A stretch of DNA of 64,000 nt from Candidatus Saccharimonadota bacterium (GTDB lineage: Bacteria > Patescibacteriota > Saccharimonadia > Saccharimonadales > UBA4665). The notes under the pieces were generated by a model. The model was given only the letters and a program-made list of their open reading frames with translations, was not told the DNA's origin and did no database searches. The position numbers and the translations under genes are program-made. Shown here piece by piece: positions 42,640 through 52,400 of the stretch (its first letter is position 1; each line of letters opens with the position of its first letter). The stretch is from NCBI GenBank assembly GCA_028286245.1, contig JAQBRY010000001.1, forward strand, positions 163,022 to 227,021, in the 5' to 3' direction.

Positions 42640-43389
42640 TTATAAGACTTTGTTGCCCCAATCAGAGAAGATTAGTACGACGGCAACAACTGCTAGCATA
42701 ATAAATATGAACTGTCGGCGCAGTCCCTTGCTCAGCCGATCGTGATGGTCAAGATAGTACAGCGTGGCCAGGCCGTAACCCAGCGCGCTCAATAGCAGTG
42801 CCGGTTGCGAGATAAACCCGTAAAACAGCAGCCAGTGACCAAGTAGCCAGGCAACTGCCGCACCAAAGTATCCCCACAGGTACGATAGTAACCGGGCATA
42901 GGTTTCGTTAAAGCCGTCAAAGAAATGACGAGCCGCCAGGAAACATACCATACCGGTAACAAGCGTCAGGCCGTAGAGTGGGCCGTCGGTCCATACCAGG
43001 TATAGCGCCATAAGCCCGCAAAATTGCGCAATTGAGGCCTGGATCGAAATCGGCAGTAAGCCGCTGGCCGGTTTTATAAAAACTAACCAAATGGCGTAGG
43101 CGACGGCGAAGCCAAGCTGCAAGGCGGCTGACGGTGCATTGACCATAAAAAGTACGATGGATATACCGACGATGATGTCGACTGCATTGGCCCGGATATT
43201 GGCCAACCAGAAGCGCGGTCGCACGGCTAGCATACGCCACTTACTTAACACCACCACACTGAGTGCCAGCTGAACGAATTCAAGGCGTACCAGCACAAAG
43301 ATAATTGCCGGCAAGGTTACTTGCAGGAAGATTAAAAAGAAGTGTGAAAAGCCGCTGGTGGGCTTAACCTTGGTTAGTAGTGGCTTCAT
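42640..43389 (-). CDS. Polytopic membrane protein, unknown function
   Basis: 249 residues, seven or eight hydrophobic segments covering almost the full length (for example FFLIFLQVTLPAIIFVLV near 17-34 and FIFIMLAVVAVVLIF near 226-240). No charged catalytic motif stands out; family not recognised. Its ATG lies 26 nt inside the 3' end of the LCP gene with AGGT upstream, so it is translationally coupled to LCP and probably works in the envelope. Could be a lipid-carrier or wall-polymer membrane partner, which is inference from context only. Confidence 0.68.
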   Translation of the reverse strand: MKPLLTKVKPTSGFSHFFLIFLQVTLPAIIFVLVRLEFVQLALSVVVLSKWRMLAVRPRFWLANIRANAVDIIVGISIVLFMVNAPSAALQLGFAVAYAIWLVFIKPASGLLPISIQASIAQFCGLMALYLVWTDGPLYGLTLVTGMVCFLAARHFFDGFNETYARLLSYLWGYFGAAVAWLLGHWLLFYGFISQPALLLSALGYGLATLYYLDHHDRLSKGLRRQFIFIMLAVVAVVLIFSDWGNKVL

Positions 43390-45079
43390 CGCTACCTATT
43401 ATGATAACAAAGTCTGCGCCATTTGCCTGAATTAGTGGATCAGGCAGGGTGGTGACTGCTGTTTTGCTGTAGCGTTGTTCCAAATAATTCTTGGTGTATT
43501 TTTTGCCAGTGCCCATGTCGATGATTGTTGTGGTGGTGTAGCCACTGGTAGGTGCGTTAGCGGTGCTGGTGACGGTGTAGCCATACGAAGTTAACTCCTG
43601 GGCCTTTACCCCTGCTAGGCCTGGCACTGTGGTACCGTTGAGGACAACAATTTTGGCAGCCTCTTTAGAAAGATAGGGATCCTTAATTTGGCTACGGACA
43701 TAGTTTTGAATGGCGGTGTAGTTAAATTGACCGGCTTTAGGCTGTACCACGGATTGACCGTTGAGGTTGGCAGTAGTTACCAGGCTCACTCCCTCCTGCG
43801 CCAGACTTACGGAATTGACGTTGGTGTTGTCGATATCTTTGATAATTCCAAACAAACGGGCGGCATCATTGATGTTAAGGTCGGTTTGGACATTATCGCC
43901 AAAGGCATTAATAAGCCCGGAGAGTTTAAGAGGGTTTGTAAGGGTGCCGAGACTCTTGGCTTTTTCCTTAAGCCCAAGGATAATGGCTCGCTGGCGCTCG
44001 CCACGGGCAAAGTCGCTACTGGTCTCACGGGAACGAGCATAGAGCAGCGCGGTTTTCCCATCAAATTGCTGGACGCCGGCCTTGGCAATAACCGAGTTGT
44101 TATTATTTTCCCAAGCAATGGTTGGGTCCACTAAATCTGTGGGTACATTGACACTAACACCTCCCACGGTGTCAACGGCTTGCTTAAAGGCTTGGAAGTC
44201 GACAATCATGTTGTAGTGGATCGGTATGCCGACAACTTCTTCGACGGTAGAGTCTATCTGGGCAAAACCGGCGTTCACCGCGGCAGTGTTACTATTGCTT
44301 TCGTCCATGTGCCCGAGGGACTTATACTTGGCAGTTTCCCAGGCGGCGTTAATTTTCATGGCACCGGCGCCGGGGATACTTACCCAGAGGTCACGCGGCA
44401 CACTCAACAAGGTTGAGGTTTTGTTTACGGGGTCAATGCTGGCAATCATCAGTGTGTCGGTCAAATCCGGAGCATCATGGTCGCCGCCACCGCGGCCGAG
44501 GAGCAGCACGTTGATACGGCCATCGCCCTCACCTTTAAGAAGCTGCGGATTAACATTTGGCTTGAGGGCTGCGGCCGAAGTAGTGCCGCCATTAAATACT
44601 TTTTTAGCCTTGAAGATTCCCTGTGAGAATAAAAAGCCTCCAATACCAATAATAAGTACGAGCAGCAAAGCCACACTCCGGAATCCCCAGCGGCGGATAG
44701 CAATCCAGCGGCTGCGAATAACGGCAATTCTGGACTGCCGTTCCGGGCTGGCTTGGCCAGGAAGACCCATGTCGATGCGACTAGCCCGGCGCGGCTGCTC
44801 AGGCTCTTCCTGTTCTGGCGATTGTTCGGAATCATTAAACACTGGGGCGTGCGGCTTAAGCGGCTGCGGCATGCGCACCTGGGCGGCAACATCAATTGGG
44901 TCTATTGGGGTGATGGGAGCGGCCACAGCTTGTGGGGAGAGTGTAACGAGGCCATCTTGGAGTGGAATTCGCTGGCCAGCTCGAAGAGGACGGCGGACAA
45001 CTGGTGTCCCTCGGTTGATTTGGTCAAGTGAATGGCGTTTTGTGTTTGTTTCACGCCGCTTAAATCGCGAACTATCCAT
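43364..45079 (-). CDS. LytR-CpsA-Psr (LCP) family protein with LytR_C domain
   Basis: 571 residues. A long cytoplasmic Pro-rich N terminus (1-130, beginning MDSSRFKRRE) and one membrane helix (about 133-152) are followed by the LCP catalytic domain: INVLLLGRGGGD, DLTDTLMIASIDP, LLSVPRDLWVSIPG and KINAAWE, with the arginines and aspartates that bind polyprenyl pyrophosphate. The C-terminal LytR_C domain covers about 470-565 (KIVVLNGTTVPGLA). LCP enzymes transfer polymers from lipid carriers to the cell wall, consistent with a Gram-positive-type envelope. Confidence 0.94.
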   Translation of the reverse strand: MDSSRFKRRETNTKRHSLDQINRGTPVVRRPLRAGQRIPLQDGLVTLSPQAVAAPITPIDPIDVAAQVRMPQPLKPHAPVFNDSEQSPEQEEPEQPRRASRIDMGLPGQASPERQSRIAVIRSRWIAIRRWGFRSVALLLVLIIGIGGFLFSQGIFKAKKVFNGGTTSAAALKPNVNPQLLKGEGDGRINVLLLGRGGGDHDAPDLTDTLMIASIDPVNKTSTLLSVPRDLWVSIPGAGAMKINAAWETAKYKSLGHMDESNSNTAAVNAGFAQIDSTVEEVVGIPIHYNMIVDFQAFKQAVDTVGGVSVNVPTDLVDPTIAWENNNNSVIAKAGVQQFDGKTALLYARSRETSSDFARGERQRAIILGLKEKAKSLGTLTNPLKLSGLINAFGDNVQTDLNINDAARLFGIIKDIDNTNVNSVSLAQEGVSLVTTANLNGQSVVQPKAGQFNYTAIQNYVRSQIKDPYLSKEAAKIVVLNGTTVPGLAGVKAQELTSYGYTVTSTANAPTSGYTTTTIIDMGTGKKYTKNYLEQRYSKTAVTTLPDPLIQANGADFVIIIGSDEATTNQG

Positions 45080-45265
45080 AACTCTTTATACTAAGGATTA
45101 TAGCCTGCTTACGCTTAGGAGTAAACCCCGCTTATGGTAGTTTTAACACCATCCTGTGGACAGTCAATAAGCTGGGGCTTTGCTGTAGCATTCCTGAAAA
45201 AAATAGATGTACAAATCACAAAGTTACAGAGGTATCAGCCCGGGTCTGGTATAGTTACATACTGT

Positions 45266-45976
45266 ATGGATAACGATAATCGACCAACTCAATCCGATCC
45301 CACCCCTAAGGTAGTAGTGCCGCCACCTCAGATTACCCCTATGCGCACTGCCGTAAAGGATCCGGAACCTAAGCTGGTAGCAGAAAAAGAACATTCAGGC
45401 GTCCACGACTTTTTATCTACTATTGGTATCCTCACCCTGGCGCTGGCCATTGCGCTACTACTGATTGGCTTTGTGTTCCGTACCTATCAAGTAGACGGAA
45501 GCAGCATGGAAACTACTCTGCAAAACTCAGATAAACTTATTATTTGGAAAGTTCCCCGCACTTGGGCCCGCATCACCGGCCATAACTACATCCCAAAGCG
45601 CGGCGATATTATCGTTTTTGAAGAATCCGGCCTCAGCCAGTACGGCCAAGAAGACAAAAAACAGCTCATTAAGCGGGTTATTGGTCTGCCCGGTGACCGG
45701 ATTGTGGTAAATGACGGCGTTTTAACGGTATACAACAAATCTAACCCTGCGGGCTTCCAGCCGGATAAGACACTTTCTTATGGAGCCGACCATCACATTC
45801 CGACTACTACCGGCAATAACATCGATGTAACGCTAAAAGCCGGGGAGCTGTACGCCTGCGGCGATAATCGGCCCGACTCACTCGATTCGCGGACCTTTGG
45901 CCCCATAAACGCCGATCAAATTATTGGACGCATGGTTGTTCGCGTCTTTCCGCTTAATAAGTCCGAGCTATTCTAA
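45266..45976 (+). CDS. lepB: Signal peptidase I
   Basis: 236 residues from ATG 45266 (MDNDNRPTQSD); the 44 residues that could be added upstream lie over the promoter. An acidic/Pro-rich N terminus and one membrane segment (about 54-74) are followed by the catalytic Ser in DGSSMETTL and Lys in LIKRVIGLPGD, then CGDNRPDSLDSR (box E). Removes signal peptides from exported proteins. TATAGT lies 10 nt before the ATG, giving at most a very short leader. Convergent with the Pro/Gln-rich protein gene. Confidence 0.96.
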   Translation: MDNDNRPTQSDPTPKVVVPPPQITPMRTAVKDPEPKLVAEKEHSGVHDFLSTIGILTLALAIALLLIGFVFRTYQVDGSSMETTLQNSDKLIIWKVPRTWARITGHNYIPKRGDIIVFEESGLSQYGQEDKKQLIKRVIGLPGDRIVVNDGVLTVYNKSNPAGFQPDKTLSYGADHHIPTTTGNNIDVTLKAGELYACGDNRPDSLDSRTFGPINADQIIGRMVVRVFPLNKSELF

Positions 45977-46002
45977 CAGCTTGTCGACTAGGTTTTGGTC
46001 AG

Positions 46003-47157
46003 CTAGGTTTTGAAGGTATCAATGTAGGTTTTCCAGTCGCTGGCGTCATGTCTAAACGGACTCTGGATAAAGATAAGCAGGTCATTTTTGGTAAAAACAA
46101 CTGTTTGGGCGCCCGACTTTGCATCACTAGCAATGTAGGCTACGCCACCGTCGACCGGCGTTGATTGTTTAGCACTCAGCGACGCGGCAATAGTACTAAC
46201 GGCCTCACTGCCCGACTTAAATTTGGCTGGAATTGGTTGCTGGCTGACTACCAGGTTATTACCCTTAAAACTGTCGCTAAAGCTGTAAACATTGTGGACG
46301 GCATCAAAAGCGATCTGAGTTTTTGTGGAAGTAGTAGCGGCATCTTTTGTGGGTGTTATAGGACTAAATGCAGGGCTGCTGGCTGCTAGCTTGGCCTTAT
46401 CGGTGACGGCTTTTGCGGCCGCTGCTGCATGACGCTGGGCTAGAACATCCTTGGTTTTGAGCCCGGCACCGCTGCCGATCAGCAATACGGCAACTACAAT
46501 GGCCGAGACAACAACTTTGCGGGGATATTGCCGGGGGATATTGCCGGCTGCCGCCTTTGCAGCCTGCCCTGCCCCTGCCAAGACCCGTTTAGCAGCCCTG
46601 GTGGGGGCTTGTAAGTTTGGAAGCTTAAACTCCGGCAGTTTTATTTCTATAGATACGTTTTGGGGGGCCGGCTGGGTTGCCGATTGGCTGGCCTGTGAAG
46701 TGGCTGCGGCGGTCGGTGCGGACGCCTTAGGTGTAAATGGCGGCCGCAAATTATCAGGCAAAGCCGGCGTTTGCCATACCGGCTTAAGCGTGGTGACATG
46801 CTTGGGGAGTGGAGCGGGTGGAGCCGTGTACGGCTGCGGCATTGCCTGAAATTGGGGCTGCGGCTGGGCTTGGGCTTGAGGCTGAGTTTGTAGTTGAGGT
46901 TGTGGCGCTTGTGGAGTAAGTGCGGACGAAAGCGCCTGTAACCCGCCCGGGCGAGCCATAGGGTGCTGCCAGCCGCTCTGCTCAGGGGTTAACCTGGGCG
47001 CAGGCCCCGTGGGAATGGGCGCGGACTGCGCCTGGGGCGCAACTGGCGCGGCTGCAGGTGCAGTAGGCACCTCCGGCACTACCAACCTAGACGGCGGCAC
47101 GGGCCGCTGCACATAACCCCCGGCTGCATTTCGCCGAAAGCGACTATTATCTATCAT
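46003..47157 (-). CDS. Membrane-anchored Pro/Gln-rich protein
   Basis: 384 residues. A cytoplasmic region of about 210 residues, very rich in Pro, Gln and Ala, starts MIDNSRFRRNAAGG, resembling the start of the LCP protein. One membrane segment (about 214-232, VVVSAIVVAVLLIGSG) is followed by an Ala-rich linker and a small external domain (about 280-384) without cysteines. In that domain AFDAVHNVYSFSDSF resembles a stretch just after the membrane anchor of the kelch protein (VYDAKNATYNFNQNY). Function unknown. Confidence 0.65.
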   Translation of the reverse strand: MIDNSRFRRNAAGGYVQRPVPPSRLVVPEVPTAPAAAPVAPQAQSAPIPTGPAPRLTPEQSGWQHPMARPGGLQALSSALTPQAPQPQLQTQPQAQAQPQPQFQAMPQPYTAPPAPLPKHVTTLKPVWQTPALPDNLRPPFTPKASAPTAAATSQASQSATQPAPQNVSIEIKLPEFKLPNLQAPTRAAKRVLAGAGQAAKAAAGNIPRQYPRKVVVSAIVVAVLLIGSGAGLKTKDVLAQRHAAAAAKAVTDKAKLAASSPAFSPITPTKDAATTSTKTQIAFDAVHNVYSFSDSFKGNNLVVSQQPIPAKFKSGSEAVSTIAASLSAKQSTPVDGGVAYIASDAKSGAQTVVFTKNDLLIFIQSPFRHDASDWKTYIDTFKT

Positions 47158-47163
47158 GCATAC

Positions 47164-47169
47164 ATTGTA
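47164..47169 (-). promoter_or_regulatory. -10 element of the Pro/Gln-rich protein gene (predicted leaderless)
   Basis: Minus-strand TACAAT, GTATGC (6 nt), ATG at 47157. Confidence 0.6.
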
Positions 47170-47200
47170 CCTAATTATGCAAGATATTGCTTATGCTGAT

Positions 47201-49369
47201 CTAGCTAATGTTATACGACTTGGTAGTAGCGTAGACGTTCCCAGCTGTATCGGTGACTTTGAGCGTTAGCGTCTGGTGTCCCTTTGCTAACGAGGTAGCG
47301 TCAGCACTCCAGGTACAGCTCGTACGTGCCGTATTGCAGCTGATAGTAACCTGACCGGCATCACTACTAAGCGTATTGCCATTCAGACCTACTATATCCA
47401 CTCGGGTCACACCCGATGTAGTATCGGTAGAAGTACCGGTGACCCTGTCATCCTGCTTGCGCTTGATCTTATCGCTGCCCGTAAACGTTCCACCGGGCAG
47501 AACTGAATCAATCCATACATCTAGTGAGCCGGTGGCGCAGTTGCCTGCTGGGTCGCACGATTGGTCCGAGGTATATGTGTTTTTACCCTGATTGCTAGCA
47601 GTGGTTGGATCCGGTTGCGTAGGTTCACCTGCGGACGGCTCGGGATCGGTGGAGGTCCAGTTAATGGTAACCGCCGTATTGTTCCAGCTGGCGGCGTTTG
47701 GAGCTGGATCAGTGGTTCCGGTGACTACTGGCGGCGTATCATCGCTGCGAAGCCCTGTTACGCTCAGCTGTGCTGTTGAGGAGTCATCGCTCCAGTTGCC
47801 CGCAGTATCTTGGACATGGACCGTTATTGTATAGTCACTGTCTGGGACATCACTGCCAATTATTCCTGTGGCTACACCGTTTGCGATCGTCATCTTAGTA
47901 AGCGTGCCATAAAAGTATTGGCCTGGGAACTTGATGGCAGTACTAGGCGCAGCCGGTGCAGTTAATGCACTCTTAGTAGCCGCTGATTTAGTGACTGCGC
48001 TTGGTCTGGCGAATGATGGGGACCCTTGATTATTGTCAGTAAGGTAGAACTCGGCCTGTGTTACGCCTGAATTATCGTCGCTAACCGGAACGCTAAACGT
48101 CTCAGTGTCGTTAATGTCTTTAGTACTCTGCTGCGGAGTTATCAGGCCTGCAACTGGCTTAATGGTGTCAGTTTGACCGCTCGTTGTGCCATCCGTACCG
48201 TTAATGTAGATACGGTTAGCATAGCTGCCAGCATTATCACCAAGGTTAGTTGCGGAAGAGCCGAACACGGCTAATAACCCATCGTTCGTCAAAGCGGCTG
48301 CATCCGCTGTAGCCGCCCCATAGTCGGAATAGTTTGCCCAACGGTTTCTCGATAACGTTGAAACTTTATCTGTATTAAAATTATAAGTGGCTACTTGAGG
48401 AGTCTCATTACCCGTAGAGAAGTACATTACCCCACCTAGATAGACCGTGAACGCTGCAACATTACCATTAGCCGACAGTGAAAGATTTTCAAATCGTCCA
48501 CCCTGGGCAGGCATATGTCCCTCGATAGTACCATCCCCACTAAAGATACGGGTTGTGGCTTCATTAGTGTCAACATTTACCTTCACGAGACCGTACGCGT
48601 TTAAGTCGTTGTCGTATGCATAGTTAACACCGTAATGCCCATCTGATGAGAATACCGCAGGCAGAGTTAAGCTACCATTCATGTTGAATGGTATTTCTTG
48701 GCCGGTAGTAATATCGTATCGATAGTAATCGCTAGAACCCTCTTGCGAAAATATATATCTACCACTCCCGAATGACAGGACTGGAGAACGATTAACGGGA
48801 CAGCTAGTTGTTGCCGCTGCGATGTTGCGGAAACATGCTGAAAAATTCTGCCCAGTATTATCTAGGGACTTATTCCATAGAACTTTCGAACCGTCGTCTG
48901 AGATTGCCAGTTTAGAAACAGGATATGGTGTACCATCAGAATCGATCGTAACTAGCTGGCTGACTTTTGTTGCAACAGACATACGATAGCCATAGGCATT
49001 TCGTCCGTCTGCGCGGGGATCAATACCCGTAGCGTACGTTGTATATGCTATATACTTTGCATCTTTAGAAAGATAAAAGCTGTCTACTCCCTCTCCTGAC
49101 GATGCTGTTTGAACATTATTAATTGCGCCGGTCTGCCTATCTTTTATGGCAATCCTGTACTGATCGCCATCGACGACTGTCTGGTAGGCTACATAGCGAC
49201 CATCCCCAGAAATTTGTGGCGCAGTGGTTATTTGAAGTGAATTTGTTTCGGAAGCAAGCACTTCTGGATTGTTATTGCCACTCGCGGATGCGGGCGGGAG
49301 GCTGTAGAGCGTGCCAAGTAGGACTGCTGCTAGTACGTATAAAGCTCGCCGGACCATTGATAATTTCAT
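47201..49369 (-). CDS. Secreted beta-propeller (PD40/TolB-like) protein with Ig-like C terminus
   Basis: 722 residues from ATG 49369, preceded by GAGGGGG; the 15-residue upstream extension lacks support. A signal peptide (MKLSMVRRALYVLAAVLLG, cleavage likely after ASA) precedes a long beta-propeller-type domain. Repeats there resemble PD40 (APQISGDGRYVAYQT, YLSKDAKYIAYTT, LAISDDGSKVLWN, FSSDGHYGVNY), about 35-400. The C-terminal half carries Ig/cadherin-like modules with paired aspartates (DDNSGVTQAEFYL, DTAGNWSDDSS, DTAGNVYATTK) and two cysteine pairs. Probably secreted and surface-exposed. No sortase motif is seen. Confidence 0.8.
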   Translation of the reverse strand: MKLSMVRRALYVLAAVLLGTLYSLPPASASGNNNPEVLASETNSLQITTAPQISGDGRYVAYQTVVDGDQYRIAIKDRQTGAINNVQTASSGEGVDSFYLSKDAKYIAYTTYATGIDPRADGRNAYGYRMSVATKVSQLVTIDSDGTPYPVSKLAISDDGSKVLWNKSLDNTGQNFSACFRNIAAATTSCPVNRSPVLSFGSGRYIFSQEGSSDYYRYDITTGQEIPFNMNGSLTLPAVFSSDGHYGVNYAYDNDLNAYGLVKVNVDTNEATTRIFSGDGTIEGHMPAQGGRFENLSLSANGNVAAFTVYLGGVMYFSTGNETPQVATYNFNTDKVSTLSRNRWANYSDYGAATADAAALTNDGLLAVFGSSATNLGDNAGSYANRIYINGTDGTTSGQTDTIKPVAGLITPQQSTKDINDTETFSVPVSDDNSGVTQAEFYLTDNNQGSPSFARPSAVTKSAATKSALTAPAAPSTAIKFPGQYFYGTLTKMTIANGVATGIIGSDVPDSDYTITVHVQDTAGNWSDDSSTAQLSVTGLRSDDTPPVVTGTTDPAPNAASWNNTAVTINWTSTDPEPSAGEPTQPDPTTASNQGKNTYTSDQSCDPAGNCATGSLDVWIDSVLPGGTFTGSDKIKRKQDDRVTGTSTDTTSGVTRVDIVGLNGNTLSSDAGQVTISCNTARTSCTWSADATSLAKGHQTLTLKVTDTAGNVYATTKSYNIS

Positions 49370-49485
49370 AAACCCCCTCTGAATTACTGACTGTACTCTT
49401 ATCATATGTCTCACTAAGCACAGGAGTCAAAAAGTTTAAGGAAAATTTAATGAAACTTTGAAAATTTGTGGAGGCAAATTACGAC

Positions 49486-52400
49486 TTAGAATGGTGTGTC
49501 GAGAGGCTGCTGTTCGCCACCGGTGAAAGTTTTGCCGTTTCGGAGGCGTTTGCTCGGGTCGGCTGAGAACTGGAAGGTAAGGTCGGTAATGGTCGGTCCG
49601 CGGCTAATGTCTTCCGGATAACCGAACGCTTGGGATACGTCGATTGTCAGCTCAATAAAATGGTATCTCGAGAAGTTTGTATTTGTTCCCGCGGCGTCAA
49701 TAGGTATATAGGCCTGCGGAGTACCTAGCGTTAAATCACCGTAATTAGTAGTGAGTCCCCATACCGCTGTAGCATCAGTTGACGAACGATAACTAAGCTG
49801 CCAACTGGCACCAATACCATTGTCGATACCATTAAATAAGGTTTTCGATGGGAAAACATCACTATCGGTATCGACTACGTACGAAAACTTGGCAATCTGA
49901 GGCTGATTTTGCAGTGTTGTGTAGGAGACCCGGTTCGCTGCAGAATACGTGAGGGTTGCGCCGCAGGCTCCGCCCATTAAATAGGCTTTGCCGTTTACCA
50001 AGGCCGCAGCCAAACCATAACGTGCAGTGGTAAAGTTCACGGCAGTTTGCGACCAGTTACCGAGACCCGTCGGATCATTGCCACTACTAATAGGCGTATT
50101 GCCGTTAATAGGGGCCACATACGTGTTAGTGGTACAGGTGTTGGCGGCCGAGCGTCCACCAAAGATATACATAAAACCATTAGAGCCAAAGCCGGCTCCC
50201 TGCCGTACCGGTTGCGGCAAGCTGGCCGAGGCGGTCCAGGCGCTAAGCGTACCAGTTGCATCATTATTTACTTTTGCATACTGCACATCTAGCAGGTAGT
50301 TTGTGCCGTCAAAACCACCAAGGATGTATAAGTTACCGGCGTAGGAAATCATCACCTGGCCGTTACGTGCCTGCGAAAATGCCGTAGTACTGGTCCAGTC
50401 ACCGGTTATATTTCCACCACTAGGAAGCGACGGTGAGGCATAAACGGTATTGTAGTACACCGGCGTACCGGCCGCATCCGAGCCGCCACTAAGGTAAATA
50501 CGATTGTTTACGACTGCACAACCGGCATTATGGCGGGCTACCGCCGCTGCAGCACTCGTCTGCCCAATGCCTCGCGTAGCGGTCGCCCATGCTTGTGGAA
50601 CACCTCCAACCAGCTGACTATAATAGACTGTACTATAGGCACTGGCGCTGGCATCGCGGCCCCCAAGGTAATAGAGATAGTCGCCCTGCGCAACCATACA
50701 ACCAAAGCCTCGAGTTGCCGGTAAAGCCGGCCCAGCGGCCCACGTAGTCACACCGCTAGCGTCGATAGTCGCGTACTGGGTAGTATTGGTATACGTAGTA
50801 CAGTCGGTTGTGCTGGTACAGCCCCCCGCTAAATACAGGTTACCACTATCAGATACGGCACTGGCGCCTAACCGATCGGTAGTGAACTGATTAGTCGAGG
50901 GAGATGTAGACGGGCTAACGTAGGATACTGGTGCACCGCTTGAGTTGTTATAGACCGAAAATGACTCATCGGTTCCTAAAATACCATCGACACCTGCAGC
51001 ACCAGTACCTCCAGGTACACCGCAAGTGGCTGGAGGATCTCCTGTATTACAACCTCCTAGGGCATAGACGGTTCCATTAGCAGCGGCTGCACGTAAATCC
51101 CATCGCTTGGTAATGGTAGTTGCAGAGGTGGTAAATGCTCCGATATCACCGGTTTCCAGATCTATTTTGGCATAGACAATATCATTCAAAGTTTTATTCG
51201 CCGCGAGGGTGGTCGAGCGACCATCATGCCCGGCGAGAACATATAAATAACCATTAAGCCCAAAAGCGAAGGTACGACGACGTGGAATGGGGAGGCGGTT
51301 TGACGCCAATCCAAAAACTACGCCAGAAGCACCAGAAAGGCTTGTCGGATTAACGATATTTCCGCTGGCATCCAATTTGGCATAATACACAGTATCTACC
51401 TGAGCATTGGCGTCCCCGGTACCGTTCGCCCCACCAGCTAAATATATATAATTGCCATAAAATACACCCGCAAAGATTCCTAGACCCTGTGTACCGGCCG
51501 TGTTAGGGTCTCCGTCTATTTGTGCCTGCCCCGTGAGGGTGCAATTGGAAACTGCACCGTTTGGAGCAACATCACACTTATAGACATCACTTCTATACGC
51601 GCTGCAGCCAACACCGCTCGCCCCAGTGCAACCACCCATAAAGTACATATTCCCCGCTATGGTTGCTGGAGCCGTTGTCCGCGATTGGGCAAACATAAAG
51701 GTATAGCCTCGGGCGGTAGTGGATAAGCCAGTTACAGTCTGAGCGGCAGACGTCCAAGATGCGGCAAGCGAGCCATTGGCATTGAGCGCAACATAGAATA
51801 ACGCAGTCGTATTAAATCCATTGGTACCCGTGGAGCCACCATAGGCGTATATCCGGTTATTAAAAACCGTGGTTCCAAATGCCGCTAGGCCAGTAGTTCC
51901 GTTTAAGGTATTCGTGGTATCAACGCACCAGACGCCCGCAACGGTACCAACACAAGTCGCTGGATTGGTAATATTGCCGTTGGCATCAATAGCGGCGTAG
52001 GAAGTACTCCTAGCCTGTGTACCGGAGGCATCACTGCAGTCGTTCCTGTAACAGCCACCAATGTTATAAATAAAGCCGTTGTTAATTACCACACCGGCGG
52101 CTAAACGGCCACCCTGTCCGGCTGTTGCTCCAGTTCCTGCTGGTGGCAAGACGCCACCGGTGGTGATTGGGCTGACGTCACCATCGCCGTTGATTACTCC
52201 GTACGAAGTGCTTGTAACCGTCGTGGTGCATGCCCCCGTGGAGGTGTTCATGGCCGTACAACCGCCAATGGTATAAAGCGTATCGCGCCAGGTAGCAAAC
52301 CCAGCGCTGAAGCGTGATTGTGTGACTCCAGGGAGCGTATCAAAGGTGGTCAATGAACCATCAGCGTTAATACTTGCTAGCTGCGTATCACTAAGCGGTG

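Noticed and set aside
45977..46020. Repeated CTAGGTTTTG near the lepB end
   Set aside because: A 10-bp duplication at the convergent gene ends overlaps a stop codon; it is too short and unflanked to call a repeat element.
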